DNA from: a candidate division WOR-3 bacterium | GTDB lineage: Bacteria > Hydrothermota > Tepidihabitantia > Tepidihabitantales > JBDRVQ01 | NCBI GenBank assembly: GCA_039801905.1 | Contig: JBDRVQ010000012.1 | Location: forward strand, 1-47,231 | DNA: 47,231 nucleotides | Reading direction: 5' to 3' | Part shown: piece after piece, positions 26,918-34,556 of the stretch | Position numbering within the stretch: position 1 is the first letter of the stretch | How the letters are laid out: each line of letters opens with the position of its first letter | The notes under the pieces: generated by a model | What the model was told of the DNA's origin: nothing | What the model saw: only the letters and a program-made list of their open reading frames with translations | Database searches by the model: none | Program-made: the position numbers and the translations under genes

Positions 26918-27037
26918 CTAACCTGCAAAGTAAGCCAGAATAAAAAGAACCGCCGCCGCTACTCCGAGGAGAGAGACAATAGTCCAGAAAAAATCTTCAA
27001 AAATCGCACTTAAAAAGATACTAATAAAATCTCTCAT
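26918..27037 (-). CDS. 39-residue membrane peptide
   Basis: A short gene starts with ATG at 27037 directly after a strong AGGAGGG site (27049-27043) and reads MRDFISIFLSAIFEDFFWT, then a hydrophobic helix IVSLLGVAAAVLFILAYFAG to a stop at 26918. The good ribosome site, a promoter 27 bases upstream and the clean amphipathic-plus-transmembrane layout argue that it is real. The N-terminal half is aromatic and carries two acidic residues, the C-terminal half is one membrane span. I recognise no family; small membrane regulators and toxins both look like this. It is encoded between two secreted propeller genes, all leftward, and has two operator-like palindromes upstream. Confidence 0.65.
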   Translation of the reverse strand: MRDFISIFLSAIFEDFFWTIVSLLGVAAAVLFILAYFAG

Positions 27038-27063
27038 TTTACCCTCCTAACATTTTCATACAC

Positions 27064-27091
27064 AATATAATATCATCAAATTTTATGCCAA
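27064..27091 (-). promoter_or_regulatory. promoter of the small membrane peptide gene
   Basis: TTGGCA (27091-27086) and TATATT (27069-27064) are 16 bases apart on the minus strand. Start of transcription would be about 20 bases before the ATG at 27037. Confidence 0.5.
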
Positions 27092-27146
27092 TAAATCCAT
27101 TTTTAAGTATATAAAAATCAATAACTTATTTTTAGGGTTTATATTT

Positions 27147-27165
27147 TGGGACACAGTATGTCACA
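27147..27165. promoter_or_regulatory. operator-like palindrome 1
   Basis: TGGGACA-CAGTA-TGTCACA forms a 19-base dyad with one mismatch. It sits inside a longer inverted repeat with outer arms TTATATTTTG (27139-27148) and CAAAATATAA (27164-27173). It lies about 60 bases upstream of the -35 box of the small peptide gene, and its half-sites match palindrome 2. Confidence 0.5.
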
Positions 27166-27212
27166 AAATATAAGGTATTAGAAATTATCTTTTTGAAAAT
27201 CAATAATTTATT

Positions 27213-27231
27213 TGTGACAAGTAATGTCACA
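27213..27231. promoter_or_regulatory. operator-like palindrome 2
   Basis: TGTGACA-AGTAA-TGTCACA is a perfect dyad with seven-base half-sites, the same layout as palindrome 1 and centred 66 bases from it. Both are preceded by nearly the same AAAATCAATAA(C/T)TTATTT, so the module looks duplicated. The half-site recalls CRP/FNR-type TGTGA sites, but the spacing is nine bases rather than six. Confidence 0.5.
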
Positions 27232-27329
27232 TTATGAATTTTTGGACAAAGGCTACGATGAATGTAATTAGGTTTGTAACCTTTTATCTAATTTTGCTCT
27301 AAAATAGAGTCATAAATTTTACTCTTTGC

Positions 27330-27364
27330 AAAAATAAAAGGGCGGGAGAAAATCTCCCGCCCTT
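27330..27364 (-). terminator. strong intrinsic terminator of the second propeller gene
   Basis: A perfect 12-bp stem with arms AAGGGCGGGAGA (27338-27349) and its complement (27353-27364), loop of three, is followed on the minus strand by a T-rich run. It begins 19 bases after the stop codon of the leftward propeller gene. Confidence 0.85.
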
Positions 27365-27382
27365 CTCCTTTTAGGTCTTGGG

Positions 27383-30100
27383 CTACGGCAAGATGACCAT
27401 TTTTCTTTCTACCGTACAGCCCTTTGTTTCCAGACGAATCAGGTAGATACCAGCAGGTAGTTTGTTCAATGTAAACGAGTTTTTCTCACTCTTTGCCGAA
27501 TAGACGAGTTCGCCTAAGGCGTTATAGACTTTCAGGGTTGCTATCTCTTTTTCTGGTAGGTTATAAGAGATAGTAGTTAAACCTTTGGTTGGGTTTGGTT
27601 TAATATCAAGGGTGAAGGTATTGGTTGGCTTGCCGCTGATTGCTGGTTTCAGAATGTCAAAGGATTTGCCCGTGCCGTAGAACCAGAATTCATTAGTATT
27701 ATTACCGATGATACAGTAAATACCTTGGGAAGTGGAGGTTAAGGAGCGACCGCACTTAATACCTTTTTGCGGTTGACCGTTTCCGACTTCACCGAGGTAT
27801 TGCCAGGAGTCGCCATCTGGGAAGTAAGCCCAGAACTGTTTCGTATTGCCACCTTTTACCGCGTAGATTAAACCACCAAAGTATTCAATACAGCCACCTT
27901 CTTTCACCTTCTTTTTCTTAGTTGTCCCGGGCACTTGGAGTGGTAATTCATTCTTTGTGCTCCAAGAGGAGTTCGTCAGGTCAAAGTAGTAGAAATCATT
28001 GGTTTTGCCGCCACCGTGCAGGAAGTAAATCTTTGTGCCACCATCCCAGGCAAGACCGCTTCCGACTTTTGCCTTCTCTACTGGTAGAGGCGGGTTGATT
28101 GCTTCCCAAGTTTTGGTAGAGATTTTGAATCGCTTCCATTCGTTAGTGTTAGAACCGCTTCCGACATAGATGTAGTCTTCACCATCCTTTTCCACGAAGG
28201 TGGCAAAACCGCCCTTCACGCCCTTTGTGAAATCAGGTCCCGGTAAAGAATCCCAGCCTTTGGTTAGTGGGTCGTAGACATAGAATTCCTGTGTTCCACC
28301 ACCCTTTAAGACATAGACCTCACCTTCTACACCTTTATCGTTTCTATCGGAGTCAACGATGTAGGCGCCTTTCTTCACCTTCTTATTCTTTGGACCAACT
28401 GGAACATCCGGGAGTTTTGTCCAGGAGTTAGAGTTGGTTGAGTATTTATGGAAATCAAGGGTATTATTACCGGGGATTAAGAAGATAAGGGAGTCGCCCC
28501 TGGCGGTAATACCGCCACCACCTTTAACCGCTTTGGTTGGGGTTGGAGAAGGTAGTTGTGTCCAGCCACCTGGCGGTGGTCCACCGATTTTTTCCACTAC
28601 CGCTCTAATCATCCAATCACCAGGGGATGGGTCTAATTCCCACGTATCATATTCTGCCAAATAAGTCCATTTCTGACCGGCAAAAGGTCCATCCTCATCA
28701 ACTGCCAGACCAGGACAATTGGGATAGGAATCGGCTTGGATGTAGGCAACATAGAATGAACCACTATTGACGGTATATGGGGTTGGGAGGTTTATTGTGT
28801 TGTAGGTGCCGCGGTTAATAGTCACCGGACCAGAATTATAGATTTCGGTTCCGGGTGAACCATCAGGACCATCGTCATCAAAGACCTTAGCGATGATTCT
28901 ATTGCCACCGGGATTTGGCCAATCAGATGACCAGAGGTAATATTTTAATGCGGTCAGTTTGCAGGGATAATATGGTGGGGTGAACTTATTCGCCCAGCCA
29001 TTATTTGGAAAATACCAAGCCCAGGCATTATCTGCTTCATTGTCATCATATCTCAATTCCGCAGGTGAAGAGCAGACTTGGGCTTCTCTCATTGCCCGGT
29101 CATTTTGTGGTCGGTCATCGCCGGCTAAGAGGGAACGAACAACAATCCGATAGACGCCATCGGTATTTGGTGTCCAGTTTGGTGAGAAATAGACCGGAAG
29201 TGTCTCATTCACACCGATTGGACCAACCGATTGGGACCAGTTAGCAACCGCTACTCCGGCTTCGGTATAAACTGTGCAGGCAACAGTAACTGTTGGCTCA
29301 CTAACTGTTCCGCTATTCGTAATAATTCCCGAGAGTTGGGCATTACCAGGGTTGGGTAAGAAGAACCCTTGGCTATTACCGACCGAGAGGACTTCAATAT
29401 CGTGGACATCAACTTCTTCGTATTTGACAATCGCCCGGTTGAGCCAGTCTAAGGCATAGAAATACCAAGGACCGTTAGAAGTCGGACCATAGGCATTACG
29501 AGTTGCATCCCCTGGGTCATCCGCGAGAGGGAATAAGGTATCGCTTTGATTGGTTGTGAGTCTCACATAGCGATAGCCAACCCAAAAGTCTTCAGCACTG
29601 AAACGGAAGGTATCGTATGGAAAGATGTTATAGATAAACCAAGCCGCATACCAGCCATGAGGTAGACTATCTTTGCCATAGCCGACAATTAATCTCCGAC
29701 CCGGGGTATGTTGACCACTAATCATTGTATCTTTACAGATAACTAAGGAGCAACCAGCAACGATTGGGAAATTGGTATCTCTGGTCTGCCAATTCCTCTG
29801 TTTAGCAAACATCAGAGAGAGAAGGGTGCAAGGGGCAACTGGGGAAAGCCGGGAGGCAAAGAAGAGGCTTGGTGGAGATAAATACCACTCCGGATCGCCA
29901 TCATCGTTTTTCAAGGTATCAATCGGCCAACCTTTAATCGGCTCACCAGGATTGACGACCTTTAGTTCCATCGGAACTACGACTTTTTTCATCTCCAGGT
30001 TAGGAGCGGAAGACGTCGGTTGGTTTAAGGAGATTTTTCCGGTAGCGAAGAGAAGACTGACCATCCCAAGGATGGCTAAGGTTTTGATTAACCTACTCAT
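27383..30100 (-). CDS. secreted kelch-like propeller protein, T9SS sorting domain (paralogue)
   Basis: This 905-residue paralogue of the 24100-26766 product has the same order: signal peptide (MSRLIKTLAILGMVSLLFATG), an N-terminal domain beginning after GWPIDTLKNDDGDPEWYLSPP, CARDB-like domain, second beta domain, proline-glycine linker (GGPPPGGW), six KGGxTxEFW-type blades and a Por-type tail (DIKPNPTKGLTTISYNLP, LKVYNALGELVYSA, RKMVILP). The start at 30100 follows AGGAGG (30113-30108) by seven bases and begins the signal peptide; an upstream in-frame start would add 22 residues with no ribosome site. Two tandem promoters, a structured leader of about 140 bases and a strong terminator suggest high, regulated expression. 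Probably a surface protein of unknown ligand. Confidence 0.87.
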   Translation of the reverse strand: MSRLIKTLAILGMVSLLFATGKISLNQPTSSAPNLEMKKVVVPMELKVVNPGEPIKGWPIDTLKNDDGDPEWYLSPPSLFFASRLSPVAPCTLLSLMFAKQRNWQTRDTNFPIVAGCSLVICKDTMISGQHTPGRRLIVGYGKDSLPHGWYAAWFIYNIFPYDTFRFSAEDFWVGYRYVRLTTNQSDTLFPLADDPGDATRNAYGPTSNGPWYFYALDWLNRAIVKYEEVDVHDIEVLSVGNSQGFFLPNPGNAQLSGIITNSGTVSEPTVTVACTVYTEAGVAVANWSQSVGPIGVNETLPVYFSPNWTPNTDGVYRIVVRSLLAGDDRPQNDRAMREAQVCSSPAELRYDDNEADNAWAWYFPNNGWANKFTPPYYPCKLTALKYYLWSSDWPNPGGNRIIAKVFDDDGPDGSPGTEIYNSGPVTINRGTYNTINLPTPYTVNSGSFYVAYIQADSYPNCPGLAVDEDGPFAGQKWTYLAEYDTWELDPSPGDWMIRAVVEKIGGPPPGGWTQLPSPTPTKAVKGGGGITARGDSLIFLIPGNNTLDFHKYSTNSNSWTKLPDVPVGPKNKKVKKGAYIVDSDRNDKGVEGEVYVLKGGGTQEFYVYDPLTKGWDSLPGPDFTKGVKGGFATFVEKDGEDYIYVGSGSNTNEWKRFKISTKTWEAINPPLPVEKAKVGSGLAWDGGTKIYFLHGGGKTNDFYYFDLTNSSWSTKNELPLQVPGTTKKKKVKEGGCIEYFGGLIYAVKGGNTKQFWAYFPDGDSWQYLGEVGNGQPQKGIKCGRSLTSTSQGIYCIIGNNTNEFWFYGTGKSFDILKPAISGKPTNTFTLDIKPNPTKGLTTISYNLPEKEIATLKVYNALGELVYSAKSEKNSFTLNKLPAGIYLIRLETKGCTVERKMVILP

Positions 30101-30240
30101 TGTATATCCTCCTGTTTTTTGGTATCCGGCACCAAGATACCTTTTCTTACCATTGGTCGGTGCCACCAGGAAGTTTCTCTTTTACCTAATTCGGTCCTTC
30201 CCAAACCGAATTTAGGATTTTTATCCGCCACCAGTCCAAC
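30101..30240 (-). promoter_or_regulatory. structured 5' leader of the second propeller gene
   Basis: The leader has a stem with arms CTAATTCGGT (30186-30195) and ACCGAATTTAG (30205-30215). Nearer the gene lie two arm pairs, GGTATC/GATACC (30121-30126, 30136-30141) and GGCACC/GGTGCC (30128-30133, 30159-30164). One arm of the second pair lies in the loop of the first, so they form either alternatives or a pseudoknot, 8 bases upstream of the ribosome site. No known riboswitch recognised. Confidence 0.4.
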
Positions 30241-30245
30241 TATCT

Positions 30246-30274
30246 ATTATAAAGATTTTTTTTTCTTTTGTCAA
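30246..30274 (-). promoter_or_regulatory. proximal promoter of the second propeller gene
   Basis: TTGACA (30274-30269) and TATAAT (30251-30246) are 17 bases apart on the minus strand, with an A-rich spacer. The leader would be about 140 bases. Confidence 0.75.
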
Positions 30275-30283
30275 TCACTATTT

Positions 30284-30311
30284 ATTATAATAGATAGAAA
30301 GAAAAAGTCAA
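30284..30311 (-). promoter_or_regulatory. distal tandem promoter of the second propeller gene
   Basis: TTGACT (30311-30306) and TATAAT (30289-30284) are 16 bases apart, 38 bases upstream of the proximal promoter and followed by the same TATCTAT/TAGATAG-rich sequence, as if duplicated. Confidence 0.6.
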
Positions 30312-30386
30312 GGTAGAATTTCATAAAAATTAATCTTAACTACCTCAGGCGGATTATTTAATCAAAAATACCTTACAAACAATAAG

Positions 30387-30740
30387 AAAAAATTATCTGA
30401 TGAGATAACTTTTTATTAAGGGAAAAACTGCTTTAAGTTTTTCATTTTCAATAACTTAAAGCCATTTGCCAAAAAGATAGGGGGCAGTTCCCCCTACGGC
30501 ATCCTTAGGGGGTAAAAAGGAATAATTCTTTCCTTAATTTCTTCTCTAATCCCTTCCTTCATTTCTTCCCTCATTTCTCTCCTACTTTCTTTCTCCGTCC
30601 CTTTCCTCCTTTCTCCTCTCTTTTTCCTAAAACTCCCTTCCTTCCTTCTGCCACTCGCCTCCTGCCCAATCTTCCCACTCCTCGTCCCTCTCCTTCTTTC
30701 CCCAATCGCCTTACGACAATTTTGAAAGAAAAAATAATTT
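30387..30740 (-). repeat. dispersed structured repeat, copy C
   Basis: This is the most complete copy and points leftward. Reading the minus strand, it opens with a T-rich tract and AAAATTGTCGTAAGGCGATTGG (about 30740-30700, matching copy B). About 15 purine-rich 12-bp units follow at 30710-30531 (for example AGAAATGAGGGA). The core (30519-30387) has arms CCCCCTA/TAGGGGG, a clean stem CTTTAAGTT/AACTTAAAG, and the terminal TTATCT-CATC-AGATAA hairpin with flanking A and T runs. It fills the space between the divergent promoters of the propeller gene and the DUF2520 gene. Confidence 0.82.
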
Positions 30741-30770
30741 GAAAACATTATAAACAAACGAACCGAAGAG

Positions 30771-30798
30771 TTGACAGGGATTTCTTTTCTACTAAACT
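30771..30798 (+). promoter_or_regulatory. promoter of the DUF2520 operon, leaderless
   Basis: TTGACA at 30771-30776 and TAAACT at 30793-30798 are 16 bases apart, and five bases separate the -10 box from the ATG at 30804. The in-frame TTG at 30771 is the -35 box, not a start codon. Confidence 0.65.
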
Positions 30799-30803
30799 GG
30801 AAT

Positions 30804-31673
30804 ATGATAGAAACGATAAGAAATAAAAGATTTGGTTTAATCGGTGCGGGCAGGGTTGGTAGTTTTTTTGCTGCTCTCTTAAAGAAAAAAGGTTTAAGGG
30901 TGGTAGGGGTCTCTGATATTAATGAAAAGCGAGCGGTTCAACTCTCTCGTTGGTTAGGACTTAAAGGTAAAAATTGGAGGAGTAGAGATTTGGCAGAAAT
31001 CTCCGATGTCTTATTCTGTGCTACCCCCGATGATGTAATAATTGAGGTCTATGAAGAGATAAAAGATTATCTAAAACCGGGGGCAATCTTTTGCCATTTC
31101 TCTGGTAGCCTTTCTCGTAATGCCTTCTCGCCCCAGGCAGCAGTCCTTTCTCTCCATCCAATATATACCTTGACCAAAAGGGATAGAAGAGAGATTTGGA
31201 AAAAGGGGGAGGAGATAGAATTTCCTTTTGCTTTGGAAGGGGATGAAAGGGCAATCAATTTTGGGAAAAGGTTAATGAAGGCGATTGGTGGAAATTATAT
31301 TCTCATCCCAACGGAGAAAAAGGAGATTTATCATCTCGCTTGTGTCTTTGCTTCCAATTTTCTTTGGTCAACCCTCCGCGTCGCCTTCCATCTGATTCAG
31401 GATATTGTTGATGATTACCATATCCTCTTACCCCTCGCTTCGGCTTCCTTAAATAATACCTTTTCTTATCCGCCGAAATTATCTGCTACCGGACCAATTG
31501 TCCGGGGAGATAAAGAGACAATCAAGAAACACATTAGGGTATTAAAAGAGAGATTCCCGCAATACCTTTCCCTTTATAAAAGTTTATCCCAGGTAATCTT
31601 TCGCCTATTAAAAGAGGAAATCCCAGCCGAGGCGCGAAGGGAGATGGAAAGGCTAATCCATGTTACTCGGTAA
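30804..31673 (+). CDS. Rossmann-fold DUF2520 protein
   Basis: The 289-residue protein resembles NAD(P)-dependent dehydrogenases of the pyrroline-5-carboxylate reductase/ketopantoate reductase kind: FGLIGAGRVGSFFAALL at the N-terminus binds the dinucleotide, ISDVLFCATPDDVI and GAIFCHFSGSLS follow, and the all-helical C-terminal DUF2520 domain includes LSLHPIYTL, FASNFLWSTLRVAF and SATGPIVRGD. The substrate of the family is not established. Some DUF2520 genes neighbour pantothenate genes, but panB and panC are distant here. It is the first gene of a four-gene rightward operon and overlaps the lipoprotein gene by 14 bases. Confidence 0.87.
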   Translation: MIETIRNKRFGLIGAGRVGSFFAALLKKKGLRVVGVSDINEKRAVQLSRWLGLKGKNWRSRDLAEISDVLFCATPDDVIIEVYEEIKDYLKPGAIFCHFSGSLSRNAFSPQAAVLSLHPIYTLTKRDRREIWKKGEEIEFPFALEGDERAINFGKRLMKAIGGNYILIPTEKKEIYHLACVFASNFLWSTLRVAFHLIQDIVDDYHILLPLASASLNNTFSYPPKLSATGPIVRGDKETIKKHIRVLKERFPQYLSLYKSLSQVIFRLLKEEIPAEARREMERLIHVTR

Positions 31674-32601
31674 GGGTCTTAGTGTTGTCTGGAATTTATC
31701 CTTTTTCCTTATCTTTTTTCTTTCCTGTGCCAAAAAAGCTTTACCCCCGAGTCCTGACCGCTTTGGTCCCCGTTTATTAGAAATTATCTGCCCCAATCGC
31801 ACCCAAGTGATTTTAACCTTTGATGAAGGGATAAAGGAAGGGAAATTTCTCATCTTTTCGGCAAAGGAGACGATTGGTATCAGGTCCATAAAGATTAAAG
31901 AAAAGAAAGTTAATATTTATACTCAACCAGTAAAGAAGGAAGATTATCTTCTTATAGGTGAGGTTGCGGATTTATTTGATAATCTAAAATACTTAAAGGT
32001 TCGTTTTTCTGGTTCTGCTGAAAGGGAGACAATTAAGCCGGAGATAAGAGATATCTCTTGGGTTAAAGATGGTATAATGGTTTCTTTTTCGGAGCCGATG
32101 GAGACAACCAATTTCCAATTTCTCACTGCCCCCGGGAAAAGAGAAGACTTTTCTATCTCCTGGTCCGAGGAAAAAGATAAGGTGATGGCAAAGTGGTCAG
32201 GGATTTTTAATTTACCTTACCTCTCTTTCTTAATCCTACCAAGTTTAACCGACCTGGAAGGAAACCATCTGAGAGCGGGAAGGGTTTACCAAAGATTTTT
32301 TGACACCCTTATTGTAACCAAGAGGCAGGAAGGGAAGGTTGTGGAGAAAGAGAAAGGGGTTGGGGGAGCAATTATTTTCCTTTCTGATTCCTTCTCTTTC
32401 TTTGCCCTAACCGATAAAGATGGTAATTTCCGATTAGATTTACCTTCCGGGGTCTATAAATTGGTTGGGATTTATGATGAAGATGGGGATGGTTTAGTTG
32501 ATTTCTCTCTAACCACTGATTTAGAGGTACCAGCGGAACCGGTCTTTTTAAGGTTACTGCCGGTGGAGAAAAAGATGCCAATTTCGGATTATCTCCGATG
32601 A
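31660..32601 (+). CDS. lipoprotein with Ig-like and carboxypeptidase-regulatory-like domains
   Basis: The 313 residues begin with a lipoprotein signal (WNLSFFLIFFLSC, lipidation expected at the Cys before AKKALPPSP). The middle (about 45-220) reads like SbsA/Big_5-type beta-sandwich domains (IICPNRTQVILTFDEGI, then RDISWVKDGIMVSFSEPME). The C-terminal 90 residues look like a carboxypeptidase-regulatory-like domain (TDKDGNFRLDLPSGVYKLVGIYDEDGDG). Such proteins are usually surface-anchored structural or adhesion components. It overlaps the VWA gene by ATGA. No specific function assigned. Confidence 0.75.
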   Translation: MLLGKGLSVVWNLSFFLIFFLSCAKKALPPSPDRFGPRLLEIICPNRTQVILTFDEGIKEGKFLIFSAKETIGIRSIKIKEKKVNIYTQPVKKEDYLLIGEVADLFDNLKYLKVRFSGSAERETIKPEIRDISWVKDGIMVSFSEPMETTNFQFLTAPGKREDFSISWSEEKDKVMAKWSGIFNLPYLSFLILPSLTDLEGNHLRAGRVYQRFFDTLIVTKRQEGKVVEKEKGVGGAIIFLSDSFSFFALTDKDGNFRLDLPSGVYKLVGIYDEDGDGLVDFSLTTDLEVPAEPVFLRLLPVEKKMPISDYLR

Positions 32602-34553
32602 TTTTAAATCTCATTTTAATTCTTGGTTTTGTCTCCCTTCTCTTTTTTTACGGGAGAAGGAATCGTTTTCCCTTTTTTTTATTTCGGCTCTTGGGAACTC
32701 TCTTTGCTCTAATTCTTATTGCCAATTTTAATTTTCGTTTAAATCTTATTAAGAGGCCAAAGGATTTGCTCATTCTCTTGGATGTTTCGGAGAGTATGAA
32801 AGAAAATCTTTCTCTTACCGAAAAGGTTATTAGTTTCTTTTCCCAAAAGAAAGAGATTAAAATTTTCCCTTTTGCCGAAACAATTGGTGTTGCCCGAGAG
32901 AAATTAAGTGGGAAGCGAACGGAAATGGGGCGGGCGTTAGAATTTGCTCTTAGTAAAAAACCCGGAGCAATCGTTTTAATCTCCGATGGTTTGGACAACG
33001 GAAGGGAAGACCCGATAAAAATTGCGGAGAAGTCAGAGACACCAATTTATACTATTGCCACCGGTAAGGAAAAAGGAAGGGATTTGGCAATTAGTGAATG
33101 CCTCTATCCGGAGATAATAAACGAAGGGGAGAGTTTGAGGGTTAAAGTCTTAATCCGAGCAACGAATCTCCCCGGAGAAAGGGAATTGTCTTTGCAGAAA
33201 GACGATAAAATCTTAGAAAAGAAAAAGGTAAATTGGAAAGAAGGGGAGTACTATAAAGAAGAAGAGTTTATTTTCTGCCCGGAGCCGGGAAAATATTCGG
33301 TTTTGATTGAATCGGTCCCCAATGAGGATGACTACACGAATAATCAGTTTCCTTTAACTTTTGCGCTCCGAGAGAAAAAGAAAAGGATTTATTATATTAC
33401 CAACTCCCTCACCTATAATTTTAAATTCCTTCAGCAAATTTTAGCGGAAGATAAGGATAACGAATTAAATATTATCTTCTCCCTTGACGGTCAGAAATTT
33501 TATCAATTGGTTGGTGAAGAGAAGAGGATGATTTCCGAACTCAATCTGCCGAGAGAGGCAATTCTTATTTTGGACAATATTCGGTTTAATCTTTTGCCTC
33601 CAAACTTTAAGAATTCCCTCCGCGATTTATCCCTTAACTGTCTGGGGGTTTTATTCCTTTGTGGGGAGGAGGATTATCGGGAGATGGAAAATTGGCTCCC
33701 CTTCGCTTCGGAAGGAAAGGTTGTAAAGAAGGAGATTGAGTGGGCGATAACCAAAGAGATGTTTAATAGTTCTTTATTCTATCGGGAAGGGGAAAATCTT
33801 TTAATGAATGCGCCACCATTTTTGGGGATGATAAAAAGTAAGGCAAAGGCAAATACGAAAATTTGGTGGGAAGGTGCGGAAGGACCATTATTTGGTTATT
33901 GGCGGTATCGGGATAAAAAAATTATTCAACTCACCGGTTTCCCTTTTTGGCGTTTATTCTTTTTCCCTGATGAGAATTGGGAAAAACGAAGGGAATTTTT
34001 AAGGAATCTCTTTGATTTCTTTTTATTTGGGGAGAAAGTCTTCTCTCTCCGAACCGATAAGAAGAGATATTTTTCCGGAGAAGAGATTCGGGTTCGGGTC
34101 TATGCTTTTGATGAGACGGGAAGACCACTGGCTAATCTTGATTTGGAATTGATTGCCGATGAGGTGAGAATTCCGATGGTGGCGATGGATAAGGGTCTAT
34201 ATACCGCAAAACTTTTTTTACCACCCGGCGAACATCTCTTGCGGGTAATCGGTCGGGAGAACGGTGAGGAGCGGGGAGAGGCGGAAGGGGAGGTAATTGT
34301 GGAAGAGAAGAGTGTTGAGTTTCTGAGGCGAGGAATTGATAAGGAAGTTCTCTCTTCTATTGCCCAAAGGAGTAACGGGGAATTCTTTTTCGCCGATAGT
34401 ATCATTGCCCGAGGAGAGATGCCAACTTTCCGCTGGGCGGAATATAAGAGGGAATTAAAATTTATTCCGAGAAGAAGTTTGCCGATTTATCTTTTAATTG
34501 CCGGCATCTTTATTGGCGAATGGATTTTTCGGAAAAAGAAGGGTTTGCCATAG
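32598..34553 (+). CDS. VWA-domain membrane protein (BatA-like)
   Basis: This 651-residue protein has two membrane helices at the N-terminus (about 1-16 and 26-48). A von Willebrand factor A domain follows, with the MIDAS start LDVSESM, the T of KRTEMGRAL and LISDGLDNGRED. A CARDB-like beta region comes next, then a glutamine-amidotransferase-like segment without clear catalytic residues (about 265-450). A beta domain and a final membrane helix (about 630-647) complete it. Proteins of this build occur in the Bat/aerotolerance and MoxR-linked loci of Bacteroidetes-type bacteria, where they may assemble envelope complexes. No MoxR ATPase is in the window. A DUF4175-like protein, a usual companion, lies at 40755-43979 in a different operon. 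Confidence 0.8.
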   Translation: MILNLILILGFVSLLFFYGRRNRFPFFLFRLLGTLFALILIANFNFRLNLIKRPKDLLILLDVSESMKENLSLTEKVISFFSQKKEIKIFPFAETIGVAREKLSGKRTEMGRALEFALSKKPGAIVLISDGLDNGREDPIKIAEKSETPIYTIATGKEKGRDLAISECLYPEIINEGESLRVKVLIRATNLPGERELSLQKDDKILEKKKVNWKEGEYYKEEEFIFCPEPGKYSVLIESVPNEDDYTNNQFPLTFALREKKKRIYYITNSLTYNFKFLQQILAEDKDNELNIIFSLDGQKFYQLVGEEKRMISELNLPREAILILDNIRFNLLPPNFKNSLRDLSLNCLGVLFLCGEEDYREMENWLPFASEGKVVKKEIEWAITKEMFNSSLFYREGENLLMNAPPFLGMIKSKAKANTKIWWEGAEGPLFGYWRYRDKKIIQLTGFPFWRLFFFPDENWEKRREFLRNLFDFFLFGEKVFSLRTDKKRYFSGEEIRVRVYAFDETGRPLANLDLELIADEVRIPMVAMDKGLYTAKLFLPPGEHLLRVIGRENGEERGEAEGEVIVEEKSVEFLRRGIDKEVLSSIAQRSNGEFFFADSIIARGEMPTFRWAEYKRELKFIPRRSLPIYLLIAGIFIGEWIFRKKKGLP

Positions 34554-34556
34554 AAG

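Noticed and set aside
27213-27231. Classical CRP/FNR site
   Set aside because: Half-sites resemble TGTGA/TCACA but are nine bases apart rather than six, so a different regulator is more likely.
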